Positions 44,741-53,772 are shown, counted from the stretch's first letter. The stretch is DNA of 64,000 bases from JAJCZZ01 sp964569085 (GCA_964569085.1 CAZMTA010000008.1:62001-126000), one strand, 5' to 3'. Notes: generated by a model not told the origin, from the letters alone. A program made the numbers and translations.

Positions 44741-44768
44741 TTGTACAGGTATTGTGGAACGGTTGTAT
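44741..44768 (+). promoter_or_regulatory. Possible promoter of the fasciclin gene
   Basis: TTGTAC (44741-44746) and TTGTAT (44763-44768) are 16 bp apart in an AT-richer island 76 bp before the gene. Weak match to the sigma-70 consensus; an ECF promoter cannot be excluded. The remainder of the gene-free stretch 44596-44843 is plain GC-rich sequence. Confidence 0.35.
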
Positions 44769-44843
44769 CGGTTCGGTCTACCTCCCTGCCCGTCCCCCCC
44801 GCGGGCATTCCGATTCGACCCTCCCCAACCGAGGAAGCCATCC

Positions 44844-45767
44844 ATGTTCGCATCCCTCCGCAGGACCCTCCCCACGGGGCTCGCCCGGGCCGCGCTGGTC
44901 CCCGCCCTCGTCCTCGCCCTCGCCGCGTGCGGCGACGACGACCCGGTGGCCGCCCCCATGCAGGACATCGTGGAGCTGGCCCAGGCCACGCCCGAGCTGA
45001 GCACGCTCACGGCGGCGGTGCAGGCCGCCGACCTCGCCACCACGCTCCGGAGCGACGGGCCCTTCACCGTCTTCGCCCCGCTCGACCAGGCCTTCGCGGC
45101 CCTGGGCACGGACAAGCTCGAGGTGCTGCTGGACCCGGCCAACCAGGCCCTCCTCCAGAAGGTGCTGACGTACCACGTCGTGCCCGGCGCCATCCGGGCC
45201 GCCGACCTCACGGACGGCGCCACGGTCCAGACGGTCCAGGGCGGCACCCTCACCATCGACCTGGACGGCGGCGCGTCGGTGAACGGGGCCGCCATCGTGG
45301 CCACGGACATCGAGGCCTCCAACGGCGTCGTCCACCTGGTGGACGGCGTCCTGACCGAGAACCTGGACATCGTGGACCAGGCCACCCTGAACGGCTTCCC
45401 CACCCTGGTGGGCGCCGTGGAGGCGGCGGGGCTCACCGAGACCCTCCGCACCGACAACGACGGCGAGGGCTTCACGGTCTTCGCCCCCACCGAGGCCGCC
45501 TTCGCGGCGCTGGCCGAGATCCCCTCGGACCCGGACGCGCTGGCCGACGTGCTCCTGTACCACACCGTGGGCGCCACCGTGGGCTCCGGGGACCTGGCCG
45601 ACGGCCAGGTGGTTCCCACCCTCGAGGGCGGGACGCTGACGGTCCGCTTCGACGACCCGGTCACCCTGGAGGGTGAGACCAACTCCGCGGCGTTGGTCGT
45701 GACCGACGTGCCCGCGGCCAACGGGGTCATCCACGTCATCGACCGGGTGCTGCTGCCCGCGAGCTGA
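44844..45767 (+). CDS. Fasciclin (FAS1) two-domain lipoprotein
   Basis: A 307-residue surface lipoprotein (lipobox LALAACGDD). Two FAS1 domains, about 40-165 and 175-305, each with the H1 motif FTVFAPLDQAFAAL / FTVFAPTEAAFAAL and the H2 region (LTYHVVPGAI; LLYHTVGATV), ending VIHVIDRVLLPAS. FAS1 proteins mediate adhesion between cells or to polymer. ATG 44844 after GAGGAAGCC. Followed by a strong hairpin. Confidence 0.92.
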   Translation: MFASLRRTLPTGLARAALVPALVLALAACGDDDPVAAPMQDIVELAQATPELSTLTAAVQAADLATTLRSDGPFTVFAPLDQAFAALGTDKLEVLLDPANQALLQKVLTYHVVPGAIRAADLTDGATVQTVQGGTLTIDLDGGASVNGAAIVATDIEASNGVVHLVDGVLTENLDIVDQATLNGFPTLVGAVEAAGLTETLRTDNDGEGFTVFAPTEAAFAALAEIPSDPDALADVLLYHTVGATVGSGDLADGQVVPTLEGGTLTVRFDDPVTLEGETNSAALVVTDVPAANGVIHVIDRVLLPAS

Positions 45768-45801
45768 CCCGGCCGCACCCCCGGCCGCCTCCGCGGCCCA
45801 C

Positions 45802-45835
45802 CCGCCCCGTCCGGCCCCCGAGCCGGGCGGGGCGG
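45802..45835. terminator. Hairpin terminator after the fasciclin gene
   Basis: A 14-bp stem (45802-45815 with 45822-45835) with one T-G pair and a 6-nt loop, 35 bp after the stop; no U tract. Confidence 0.55.
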
Positions 45836-45923
45836 CGTGCGTCGGGAGGACCGCGGGGCGCCGCGGCGGGGCCGCCCGCACGGGAGGGGGTCCGCCTCCC
45901 GCGCCGGCCCCGTCCCTCCTACC

Positions 45924-47072
45924 TTGGCCGCTCCCCTCCTCCCACCCGGACGGCCGAGCCTGGACAACCTCACCCACTCCCTGGTGGGCGCCGCCCTGGC
46001 CCGGGCCGGGGCCGACCGCGCCACCCCGCTGGCCACCGCCACCCTGGTGGTGGCGGCCAACGCCCCCGACGTGGACGTCCTCTCCTACGCCCGGGGGGAG
46101 TACGCGGCCCTCGCCTTCCGCCGGGGCATCACCCACGGCGTCCCGGCGCTCCTCCTCCTCCCCCTCCTGGTGGCCGGGGCGGTGCTGGCGTGGGACCGCC
46201 TGGTGCGCCGGCGACGCCGCCCCGACGCGGCGCCGGCCCGGGCGGGGCCGGTCCTCCTGCTGGCGTACCTGGGCACCGCCACCCACCCGGCGCTGGACTG
46301 GCTCAACAACTACGGCATGCGCTGGTGGCTCCCCCTGGACGGGTCGTGGAGCTACGGGGACGCGGTCTTCATCGTGGATCCGTGGCTCTGGCTCGGCCTG
46401 GGCGGCGCCGTCTTCCTGGCGGGGCGCGCCCGGGGCCGGGCGCTGGCGGGGTGGGCGGGGCTGGCCCTGGCCACCACGGCCCTGGTCCTGGGGTCGGGCC
46501 GGCTGCCGGGGCTCCCCACCGCCCTGCTCTGGCTCGGCGGGCTGGCGGCGCTCGTCCTGCTCCGCGTCCGCGGCGCCGGCGGGCCCCGGGCGACCCGCGT
46601 CGTCCTGGCCGCCGCCGGGGCCTACGTGGGCGCCCTGGCGCTGACCGACCTGGGGGAGGCCCGCCTCGTGACCGGAGCCGCCCGGAGCGCCGGGCTCGAG
46701 CCCGTGGCCGTCATGGTGGCCCCGGAGCCCGCCGACCCCTTCACCTCCACCGTCGAGGTCCGCACCCCCGAGGCGTACGTCCCCGGCACCTTCCACTGGC
46801 TGGCCCGCCCACGCGTCCGCCTCCGCCCCGCCGACGCGGTCCCCCTGCTGGACGCCCCCGCCGGGCTGGACGCGGCCGCCCGGGAGGCGATCCTGACCGC
46901 GGCCCGCGCCGAGCCGCGAGCGCGGGACTGGCTGGTGTGGGCCCGCCTCCCGTACGTGCGGATCCGCCCGGACGGCGACGGCTGGCGGGTGCGCTTCACC
47001 GACGCCCGCTACGACCGCCAGCGCGGCGTGGGCGGGCTCGCCGGCGTCGAGGTGCGGGTACCGGCCCCGTAA
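45924..47072 (+). CDS. YdjM-family membrane-bound metal-dependent hydrolase-like protein
   Basis: About 382 residues, multi-spanning. The family N-terminus DNLTHSLVGAALARAG begins at 45963, followed by ANAPDVDVLSYARG, RRGITHGVPALLLLP and GTATHPALDWLNNYG, with conserved His and Asp that may bind a metal. Five to six hydrophobic helices, then a soluble tail (FHWLARPRVRLRP) as in the DUF457/YdjM group. Start is uncertain: TTG 45924 is used; relatives begin at DNLTHS, where only CTG 45960 exists. Function unproven. Confidence 0.8.
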   Translation: MAAPLLPPGRPSLDNLTHSLVGAALARAGADRATPLATATLVVAANAPDVDVLSYARGEYAALAFRRGITHGVPALLLLPLLVAGAVLAWDRLVRRRRRPDAAPARAGPVLLLAYLGTATHPALDWLNNYGMRWWLPLDGSWSYGDAVFIVDPWLWLGLGGAVFLAGRARGRALAGWAGLALATTALVLGSGRLPGLPTALLWLGGLAALVLLRVRGAGGPRATRVVLAAAGAYVGALALTDLGEARLVTGAARSAGLEPVAVMVAPEPADPFTSTVEVRTPEAYVPGTFHWLARPRVRLRPADAVPLLDAPAGLDAAAREAILTAARAEPRARDWLVWARLPYVRIRPDGDGWRVRFTDARYDRQRGVGGLAGVEVRVPAP

Positions 47073-47099
47073 CCGCGCCCCCCCCAGCCGGCTCTTCTT

Positions 47100-47351
47100 G
47101 CGGCGCCCAGGGTGCGTGCGCAACGTACGGATAGCTGCCCGCCCGGTGGGCACGCGCAGAGCGCCGCACCAAGCGGGAGCGGACGGATGCTCCCCCCGCC
47201 CCGGCCTCGGGGCACGCGGGAACGTGGCGCGGCATCGGCCCGGGCAGCGCGAGCCGGCACTCCGGTCGCAAGGCCGGGGTGGCCCGCGGCACGCCGGCGC
47301 CGCCCGGATCTCGCCGAACGAGACCGGCCCACCTCCGGGAAGGAGAACGCG
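47100..47351 (+). ncRNA. Candidate structured 5' leader of the mscS-like gene
   Basis: The 279-bp stretch between the YdjM-like gene and the channel has several strong hairpins on the coding strand: GGGAGC/GCTCCC (47175-47194); a 10-bp stem with a GCAA tetraloop (47258-47281, CACTCCGGTC-GCAA-GGCCGGGGTG in three pieces); and GGATCTCG/CGAGACC (47306-47325), just before the AAGGAG ribosome-binding site. GNRA capping of a long stem suggests selected RNA structure. I could not match it to a known riboswitch class (checked by eye against ydaO, cyclic-di-GMP, ykkC, cobalamin and fluoride patterns). Confidence 0.35.
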
Positions 47352-48815
47352 ATGCCTCCCGGCAGTCCAAGGGGCCCGGAGCCGAGACAAGCCTCGACTC
47401 CGGGCCCTCGACCGTCCGGCCCCCTCCGCCTCGTCCTCCTCCTCGGCCTCCTCCTCGCGGGGACGCCGGCGGCCTCCCTGTACGGCGCCTCCCTCCAGGA
47501 GGCCCCCGGGGCCGCGGACACCCTCCCGGCGGACAGCCTCGGGCCCGACACCCTCGACGTCGACTCCCTCCCCGGGGAGCCCGAGGAGATCACCTCGGAC
47601 CGGGAGGAGACCGACGAGGCCATCCGCCAGGAGCTCCAGGCCCTCTTCGACCGCGTCGAGGCCCTCGCCGGAATCCGCGTCGAGGTGGAGGCGGGCATCG
47701 TGCGCCTCCGGGGCACCGTCTCCGAGGCCCAGGCCGCCGAGCGCGCGGAGGAGCTGGCCCAGGCCCGGGACGGCGTCCTCTACGTCGAGGACGAGATCCG
47801 CCTCACCACCTCGGTGGCGGACCGCCTCGAGCCCACCTGGGACCGGCTCCGGGACTTCGGCCTCGACGCCGTCGCCTTCCTGCCGCTGGCCGTGGTCGCG
47901 CTCCTCGTCATCTTCCTCTCCGTCCTCCTGGGCCACCTCCTGGGCCGCTGGGGCGGGCCGTCGTTCCTCCAGTCCCGGAACCCCTTCCTGCGCCAGCTCG
48001 TGGCGCGCCTCATCCAGCTCGTGGTGGTGGCGGTGGGGATCCTGGTGGCGCTGGAGATCGTGGAGGCCACGGCGCTGGTGGGCGCGGTGGTGGGAACCGC
48101 CGGGCTCGCGGGGCTCGCCGTGGGCTTCGCCTTCAAGGACATCGTGGAGAACTACCTGGCGGGCTTCTTCATGGCCGTGCGCCAGCCCTTCGCGCAGAAC
48201 GACCACGTGGTGGTGGAGAGCTACGAGGGGAAGGTGGTGCGCCTCACCCCCCGGGAGACGATCCTCATGACGCTGGACGGCAACCACGTCCGGCTCCCCA
48301 ACGCCCTCGTCTTCGGCAAGCCGCTCCTGAACTACACCCGCAACCCGCGCCGCCGCTTCCAGTTCGACGTGGGCGTGGGGACCGGGGACGACCTCGCCGA
48401 GGCCCGGGAGGTGGGGATGCGGACCCTGCGCTCCATGGACGGCGTCATGGACGAGCCGGCGCCGGAGGCCATCGTCCTGGACCTGGGCGAGTCGTGGGTG
48501 AGCCTCCGCTTCCTGGGGTGGGTGGACCAGGACCGGTCCGAGTTCATGCGCGTCCGCAGCGAGGCCGTGCGCCTCGTGAAGCTGGAGCTGGAGAACGCGG
48601 GCATCTCCCTGCCCTCGCCGGAATACCTGGTGCGCCTCCAGGGGGACGGCCCCGCCGCCGAGGCCGGGACCCCCGCGCCGCCCCGCCCGCCGAGCGCCGA
48701 GAGCCGGAAGCAGGGCGACGTCTCCCGGGACGACACGGTGGACCGCCAGATCGCGGAGGACCGCCGCGCCAGCGACGAGGAGAACCTCCTCACCGACGGG
48801 CCCGACGCCCCGTAG
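47352..48815 (+). CDS. MscS-family mechanosensitive channel with BON domain
   Basis: A 487-residue membrane channel. Signal/helix LRLVLLLGLLLAGTPA near 25-42, a periplasmic acidic linker, a BON-like domain at about 75-140 (IRVEVEAGIVRLRGTVSEAQAAERAEELA, seen in parts), then three membrane helices and the MscS pore helix GLAGLAVGFAFKDIVENYLAG, beta domain (NDHVVVESYEGKVVRLTPRETIL) and C-terminal alpha/beta domain. A disordered charged tail ends it. It releases solutes on osmotic downshock. ATG 47352 after GGGAAGGAGAACGCG. Confidence 0.9.
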   Translation: MPPGSPRGPEPRQASTPGPRPSGPLRLVLLLGLLLAGTPAASLYGASLQEAPGAADTLPADSLGPDTLDVDSLPGEPEEITSDREETDEAIRQELQALFDRVEALAGIRVEVEAGIVRLRGTVSEAQAAERAEELAQARDGVLYVEDEIRLTTSVADRLEPTWDRLRDFGLDAVAFLPLAVVALLVIFLSVLLGHLLGRWGGPSFLQSRNPFLRQLVARLIQLVVVAVGILVALEIVEATALVGAVVGTAGLAGLAVGFAFKDIVENYLAGFFMAVRQPFAQNDHVVVESYEGKVVRLTPRETILMTLDGNHVRLPNALVFGKPLLNYTRNPRRRFQFDVGVGTGDDLAEAREVGMRTLRSMDGVMDEPAPEAIVLDLGESWVSLRFLGWVDQDRSEFMRVRSEAVRLVKLELENAGISLPSPEYLVRLQGDGPAAEAGTPAPPRPPSAESRKQGDVSRDDTVDRQIAEDRRASDEENLLTDGPDAP

Positions 48816-48884
48816 GCGGCGGTCGGGACCGCCTCCGCGGCCCCCCGCGACGGGCCGCCGGTTGCGCATAGGCCGCGCATCAGC

Positions 48885-48913
48885 CTGACACAAGTGATTG
48901 CTTGCATTATACT
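48885..48913 (+). promoter_or_regulatory. Strong sigma-70-like promoter
   Basis: CTGACA (48885-48890) and TATACT (48908-48913) with exactly 17 bp between; each box matches five of six consensus bases. It lies in the most AT-rich spot of the region and predicts a start near 48920, giving a leader of about 120 nt for the gene at 49039. Confidence 0.72.
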
Positions 48914-49038
48914 TAAAGCTATCCGGCGATCACCGTGCGCGACGACGTGTCCGCGGCGGTCGGCCGGTGCTGCACTCGTGTCACAGATCCCCTCGGGCCG
49001 GTCGACGCCCCCGGGATCGCAGAAACAGGACCGAATTC

Positions 49039-50034
49039 TTGGCGACGAGCACCGAAGCGACGAACGAGACCGACGCGCAGGAAGAGGACAACACCCTCTA
49101 CCGGCACACCAAGCGCCCCCAGTGGGGCGTGGCGATCCTGGCCTGGGAGAAGGACAGCCGCCGGGCCTACCAGTTCGAGGACGGCCGGCTGCGCCGGATC
49201 AAGAAGGGCTACTACGACCTCATGGAGCCCGCAGAGGACGTGGAGCGCTCCCGGGACACCATCGTCTCGAGCCTCAAGAACGCCCTCAAGACCAACCGGG
49301 GTAAGACGACTACCAAGGTCCAGGACCAGGTGGCGCCCTTCTCCGACCAGGTGGACCTCTTCGTCCAGCTCTACCCCAAGGGCTTCCAGGACGAGAAGTG
49401 GATCGAGGACCACCGCCGCTCCTCCGGCCGCGCGCTCAAGCGGCACCGGGAGCCCGTGGTGGAGGACACCCGGGACCTCCTGTCCAAGGAGCGCTGCGAG
49501 GAGCTGATCGAGGGCGGCCGCCACGAGGACCTGGTGGAGTCGGCGCTCGACATCCTCGCCGCCACGAGCCTGGTCGCCATCTCCCACGTGAAGCAGCTCC
49601 GGGGGATCAGCGACGAGGAGAAGGTCCAGTTCGCCGAGCGGATCCAGGACCTCCTCCACGGCGAGGGCGACTTCGAGGAGCGCTTCGAGAAGTACCTCGA
49701 CTTCCTGACCGAGGTCTTCGCCGGCGCGCCGTCCTGGCGTCTGGCCACGGCGCTCCCCGCCCTCATGTACCCCGAGGAGCACGTCTGCGTGCGGCGCTCC
49801 GCGTTCACGCGGCAGGCCGGGGCGATCTCGCCCATGGCACGCTACAGCAAGCGGGCCTCGGTGCGGTCGTACAAGAACTTCCGCCGGGTGGCCCAGGTCG
49901 TGAAGAAGCGCCTGGAGAAGAAGAAGCACGAGCCCCGGGACTTCCTGGACATCTACGACTTCATCTGGGACACCCTGCGCGACTCCGCGCTGGACGACCT
50001 GGGAAGCGACGACGACGAGGGCGACGACGAGTGA
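49039..50034 (+). CDS. Uncharacterised charged helical protein with SH3-like (DUF3553-like) N-terminus
   Basis: A 331-residue cytosolic protein starting at TTG 49039 (MATSTEATNE). Residues 25-60 (RPQWGVAILAWEKDSRRAYQFEDG) look like the small beta domain of DUF3553/CarD-like proteins, which bind RNA polymerase or DNA. The rest is helical and highly charged (ERCEELIEGGRHEDLVESAL; RRVAQVVKKRLEKKKHEPRDF) with an acidic end DDLGSDDDEGDDE. No enzyme motif. A strong promoter precedes it and a big hairpin follows, so it is a well-expressed single-gene unit. Not recognised; a nucleic-acid or polymerase role is a guess. Confidence 0.7.
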   Translation: MATSTEATNETDAQEEDNTLYRHTKRPQWGVAILAWEKDSRRAYQFEDGRLRRIKKGYYDLMEPAEDVERSRDTIVSSLKNALKTNRGKTTTKVQDQVAPFSDQVDLFVQLYPKGFQDEKWIEDHRRSSGRALKRHREPVVEDTRDLLSKERCEELIEGGRHEDLVESALDILAATSLVAISHVKQLRGISDEEKVQFAERIQDLLHGEGDFEERFEKYLDFLTEVFAGAPSWRLATALPALMYPEEHVCVRRSAFTRQAGAISPMARYSKRASVRSYKNFRRVAQVVKKRLEKKKHEPRDFLDIYDFIWDTLRDSALDDLGSDDDEGDDE

Positions 50035-50084
50035 CCCTCGGCCCCACCCGGACGCCCGAGCGTCCGCGGTGAGGTCGCTCCACC

Positions 50085-50132
50085 ACGCCCCCGGCGCCCC
50101 GAGCCCTCCGGCTCGAGCGGCGCCGGGGGCGT
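50085..50132. terminator. Large hairpin terminator
   Basis: A 14-bp perfect stem (50085-50098 with 50119-50132) with an inner GAGCC/GGCTC stem in the loop, 50 bp after the stop of the gene ending at 50034. No U tract. The rest of 50133-50240 holds nothing I recognise. Confidence 0.6.
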
Positions 50133-50240
50133 CGGCGTAGGGGGGAGCCGAGCGGGAGCCCGGGCCCCCGCACCTGTGCCGCCGCGCCGGCGTCCCCATA
50201 TTCCTGCCGCTCGTCCCGTCTCCCCCGGCCCCGCCCGCCC

Positions 50241-52319
50241 ATGCGCCTCGCCGCCCCGCTCCGCCCCGTCCTCCTCGCCCTCGCGCTCCTGGCGCTCCCG
50301 GCGGCCCCCGCCGCGGCCCAGGACTTCAGCATCGAGGACGTCCTCTCCGCCCCCTTCCCCGACCAGCTCACCGCCGCGGCCCGCGCCGACGTGGTGGCGT
50401 GGATCAGCAACGACGAGGGGAGCCGGAACGTGTGGGTGGCCGCCGGGCCGGACTTCCAGGGCCGCCAGCTCACGTCCTGGACCGGCGACGACGGCCAGGA
50501 GCTCTCGGGCCTCGCGCTGACGCCCGACGGCCGCCACGTGCTCGTGCGGCGGGGCGGCGCGCCGAACCGGGGCGGCTGGGTGCCCACCCCGGCCCAGGAC
50601 GTGGGCGGCGCCGAGCGGACCACCTTCCGCATCGACGTGGCCGACGGCGCCATGGACACGGTGCCCGGCACCGTCCTCTCCCCCGACGGCCGCACCCTGG
50701 CCTTCACCCGGGGCGGCGCCATCCACGTGGCGCCGCTGGAGGGCGGCGAGGCCCGGCGGGTGGCCGAGCCCCGGAGCGGCGCGGGCCAGCTCGCCTGGTC
50801 CCCGGACGGGACGCGCCTGGCCTTCGTCTCCTCCCGGGGCGGCCACTCCTTCGTGGGCGTGGCCCGGGTGGACGGGAGCGGCTACCGCTACCTGGAGCCC
50901 GGGGTGGACCGGGACACCGACCCCGTGTGGAGCCCCGACGGGGAGCGGGTGGCCTTCCTGCGCCTGGCGTGGGAGGAGCGGGGCCTGCCCTTCTTCGCCC
51001 GCCCCACCGCCGAGACCCCGTGGTCGATCCGGGTCGTGGACGTCGACTCGGGCGAGGGCCGGGAGGTCTTCCGCGCCGACCCGGGTCCGGGGAGTCGCTT
51101 CAGCGGCGTCGTAGCCGAGCGGAACCTCTGGTGGACGCCCGACGGGGACCTGGTCTTCCCCTGGGAGAAGGACGGCTGGCGGCGCCTGTGGGCGGTGGAC
51201 GCCGACGGCGGCGCGCCGCGGCTGCTCACCCCCGGCGAGCACGAGATCCAGCACGTCTCCCAGGCGCCCGACGGCCGGACCTTCCTCTACGACTCGAACC
51301 TGGACGACGTCGACCGGAAGCACGCCTGGCGCGTAAGGCCGGGCGGCGCCCCGGAGCTCCTCACCCCCGGCGAGGGCGTGGAGTGGGCCCCGGTGGCCAC
51401 GGGCGAGGGCACGGTGGCCTTCCTGGGCTCGGGGCCCCGGGAGCCCGCGCGGGCCTGGGTCCTGGCCGGCGGCGGGCGCACGGCGCCCCAGGGCGCCCTC
51501 CCCGCCTCCTTCCCCGACGAGGGCGCGCTGGTGGTGCCCGAGCAGGTGGTCTTCCCGGCCACCGACGGCATGGACATCCACGGCCAGCTCTTCCTCCCCC
51601 CCGGCGCCCGCGCCGGCGAGCGGCACCCGGCGCTGATCTTCCTCCACGGCGGGAGCCGGCGGCAGATGCTCCTGGGCTTCCACCTCCGCGGCTACTACCA
51701 CAACGCCTACGCCCTCAACCAGTACCTGGCCTCCCGGGGCTACGTGGTGCTGGCCGTGAACTACCGGAGCGGCACGGGCTACGGCCTCGCCTTCCGGGAG
51801 GCCGAGAACTACGGCGCCGAGGGGGCCACCGAGGTCCGGGACGTCCTGGGCGCCGGCCTCTGGCTGGCGGGGCGGGACGACGTGGACCCGGCGCGCATCG
51901 GGCTGTGGGGCGGCTCCTACGGGGGCTTCCTGACCGCCCAGGGACTCGTCCACGCCCCCGAGCTCTTCGCGGCCGGCGTGGACCTCCACGGCGTGCACGA
52001 CTGGAACGAGGGCATCCAGAACTTCGTGCCGGACTACGAGCCCACCCACGATCCCGCCCTCTCGGAGCTGGCCTTCCGGTCCTCGCCCCTGGCCCTGGTG
52101 GACCAGTGGGAGGACCCGGTGCTCTTCATCCACGGGGACGACGACCGCAACGTCCGCTTCACCGAGACGACGCGGCTGGTGAGCGAGCTCCGGCGCCGGG
52201 GCGTGCCCCACGACGTCCTCGTGTTCCCGGACGAGGTCCACGGCTTCCTCCTGCACCGGAGCTGGGTCGAGGCCTACCGGGCGACGGCGGGCTGGTTCGA
52301 GCGCTGGCTGCGCGACTGA
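50241..52319 (+). CDS. Secreted S9 family serine peptidase (prolyl oligopeptidase/DPP-like)
   Basis: A 692-residue periplasmic peptidase. Signal peptide ending APAAAAQ. Residues 30-430 form a TolB/WD40-like propeller with repeated SPDGRTLAF, WSPDGTRLAFVSSRGG, WSPDGERVAFLR, WTPDGDLVF. The alpha/beta hydrolase domain follows: LIFLHGGSRRQM, nucleophile GLWGGSYGGFLT (Ser near 560), Asp in LFIHGDDDRNV, His in FPDEVHGFLL. It degrades oligopeptides, a family greatly expanded in this phylum. ATG 50241. Confidence 0.93.
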   Translation: MRLAAPLRPVLLALALLALPAAPAAAQDFSIEDVLSAPFPDQLTAAARADVVAWISNDEGSRNVWVAAGPDFQGRQLTSWTGDDGQELSGLALTPDGRHVLVRRGGAPNRGGWVPTPAQDVGGAERTTFRIDVADGAMDTVPGTVLSPDGRTLAFTRGGAIHVAPLEGGEARRVAEPRSGAGQLAWSPDGTRLAFVSSRGGHSFVGVARVDGSGYRYLEPGVDRDTDPVWSPDGERVAFLRLAWEERGLPFFARPTAETPWSIRVVDVDSGEGREVFRADPGPGSRFSGVVAERNLWWTPDGDLVFPWEKDGWRRLWAVDADGGAPRLLTPGEHEIQHVSQAPDGRTFLYDSNLDDVDRKHAWRVRPGGAPELLTPGEGVEWAPVATGEGTVAFLGSGPREPARAWVLAGGGRTAPQGALPASFPDEGALVVPEQVVFPATDGMDIHGQLFLPPGARAGERHPALIFLHGGSRRQMLLGFHLRGYYHNAYALNQYLASRGYVVLAVNYRSGTGYGLAFREAENYGAEGATEVRDVLGAGLWLAGRDDVDPARIGLWGGSYGGFLTAQGLVHAPELFAAGVDLHGVHDWNEGIQNFVPDYEPTHDPALSELAFRSSPLALVDQWEDPVLFIHGDDDRNVRFTETTRLVSELRRRGVPHDVLVFPDEVHGFLLHRSWVEAYRATAGWFERWLRD

Positions 52320-52508
52320 CCGCGCCCCGCCCCCGTCGCTCAGCGCTCCGGGGCCCTCCGGTGTCTTGAAGGACGAGCCCGCACCGGACGGGAACCCCGT
52401 CCGCCCGGCGGGCGTACCTGCCCCCGGTGCCGTGTGATCCCGGCCCGGGCTCCCGTGCCTGCCGCACGCCCGACCCAAGACATCGACCCGTAGCTCCGGA
52501 CTGCCGAT

Positions 52509-53126
52509 ATGCCCAGGAACGTCCTCCCGCTGGGGGCGGCCCTCGTCGTCGCCCTCACCGCCGCCTGCTCCGGGGGCCCAGCCGCCTCCGAGGCCCCGGC
52601 CCCCGCGCCCGCGGAGACGCCGGAGACCCCGGCGTCCGAGCCCGCCGTCCAGCCCGAGCCCGCCACCGACGCGGGGGCCGAGCCGGGCTCCGGCGACCGC
52701 CCCGAGGTGATCCTCGAGGACGGCCGGGACCTCATGGACCTGTCCGCCCTGCCGCCCCGGGACATGGTGCCCGAGGCCGACGTGCCCGCTGGCGACCTCA
52801 CCACCGCCGACGCCGTCTTCACCCTCGAGCAGGCCGCCCGGGGCGCCGAGCTGGTGAAGAGCACCTGCTCGGAGTGCCACGACCCCGAGGACTGGCGCGA
52901 GCGGGGCTTCCTGGGCCGCTGGTCCGGCGAGTCCACGTACCAGCTCTGGTACTACATCAACGACCGCATGCCGTACCGGAACCCGTGGTCGCTCTCGCGG
53001 CAGCAGGTCACCGACGCCCTCGCCTACATCCTCTACGTCAACGAGCTGCCCGCCGGGGACGAGGAGATGGGGACCACCGAGGACGACATCGACGACTACT
53101 GGATCGTCTGGGACACGGGCTCCTGA
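52509..53126 (+). CDS. Monohaem c-type cytochrome lipoprotein
   Basis: A 205-residue exported cytochrome. Lipobox ALTAACSGG (Cys20), a long Pro/Ala/Glu-rich linker (21-65), then the haem motif CSECH at 120-124 and the probable axial Met in NDRMPYRNPW, followed by LSRQQVTDALAYILYVNEL, the normal C-terminal helix. It resembles SoxX/cytochrome c class I modules that feed a terminal or sulfur-oxidising enzyme. No oxidase or molybdoenzyme is next to it. ATG 52509. The next gene overlaps its stop. Confidence 0.88.
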   Translation: MPRNVLPLGAALVVALTAACSGGPAASEAPAPAPAETPETPASEPAVQPEPATDAGAEPGSGDRPEVILEDGRDLMDLSALPPRDMVPEADVPAGDLTTADAVFTLEQAARGAELVKSTCSECHDPEDWRERGFLGRWSGESTYQLWYYINDRMPYRNPWSLSRQQVTDALAYILYVNELPAGDEEMGTTEDDIDDYWIVWDTGS

Positions 53127-53665
53127 CCCCGCCCCCCGCCCCCGGCGCCGACGAGGGCGCCCGCGCGGAGTTCGTCCGGGCGTCCCGGGAGTACCTCTCG
53201 GGGCAGTACGGGCCCAAGATCCGGGCGTGCCTGGCTCGCCTGGCGGAAGCCGACGTCTGGTGGCGCCCCAACGAGGCGTCCAACAGCGTGGGCAACCTGG
53301 TCCTCCACCTGTGCGGCAACGCGCGCCAGTGGATCGTGGCCGGGGTGGCCGGAGGCGAGGACGCGCGGGACCGCCCCGCCGAGTTCGCCGCCCGGGAGGG
53401 CATGACGGCGGCGGAGCTGACCGAGGTCCTGGAGCGTACCCTGGCCGAGGTGGACCGGGCGCTGGAGGGGCTGGACCTGGCCCGGCTGGAGGCGCCCTGC
53501 ACCGTGCAGGGCATCGAGACCACCGGCTTCGGCGCCCTCTACCACGCGGTCGAGCACTTCTCCATGCACACCGGGCAGATCCTCTGGATCACCAAGGCCC
53601 GCAGCGGGGACGACCTCGGCTTCTACTCCGTGGACGACGAGGGCCGGGTCTCCACCCACTGGTAG
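53123..53665 (+). CDS. DinB-superfamily (DUF1572-like) protein, start uncertain
   Basis: About 180 residues of DinB fold: FVRASREYLSGQYGPKIRACL, WWRPNEASNSVGNLVLHLCGNARQWIV, LERTLAEVDRALEG and FGALYHAVEHFSMHTGQI with the conserved histidines. No ATG, GTG or TTG stands at a proper place; the only in-frame start-like codon after the cytochrome's body is CTG 53123, overlapping the cytochrome stop, so the start may instead lie inside the cytochrome gene. The gene ends 7 bp before the assembly gap. Likely metal-dependent, thiol-related role; unproven. Confidence 0.75.
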   Translation: MTPPPAPGADEGARAEFVRASREYLSGQYGPKIRACLARLAEADVWWRPNEASNSVGNLVLHLCGNARQWIVAGVAGGEDARDRPAEFAAREGMTAAELTEVLERTLAEVDRALEGLDLARLEAPCTVQGIETTGFGALYHAVEHFSMHTGQILWITKARSGDDLGFYSVDDEGRVSTHW

Positions 53666-53672
53666 GCGGCGC

Positions 53673-53772
53673 NNNNNNNNNNNNNNNNNNNNNNNNNNNN
53701 NNNNNNNNNNNNNNNNNNNNNNNNNNNNNNNNNNNNNNNNNNNNNNNNNNNNNNNNNNNNNNNNNNNNNNNN
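53673..53772. other. Assembly gap (100 N)
   Basis: Exactly 100 N, a placeholder of unknown true length. The right flank begins directly inside a tandem repeat, which probably broke the assembly. Confidence 0.99.

Noticed and set aside
39986..46060. A 2024-residue open frame on the minus strand
   Set aside because: It is a shadow frame whose last part is the real metallo-beta-lactamase-fold gene; the rest lies antisense or out of frame to addA, the fasciclin gene and its flank.
47100..47351. Known riboswitch (ydaO, cyclic-di-GMP, guanidine, cobalamin)
   Set aside because: Core consensus bases of these classes were not found by eye; left as an unassigned structured leader.
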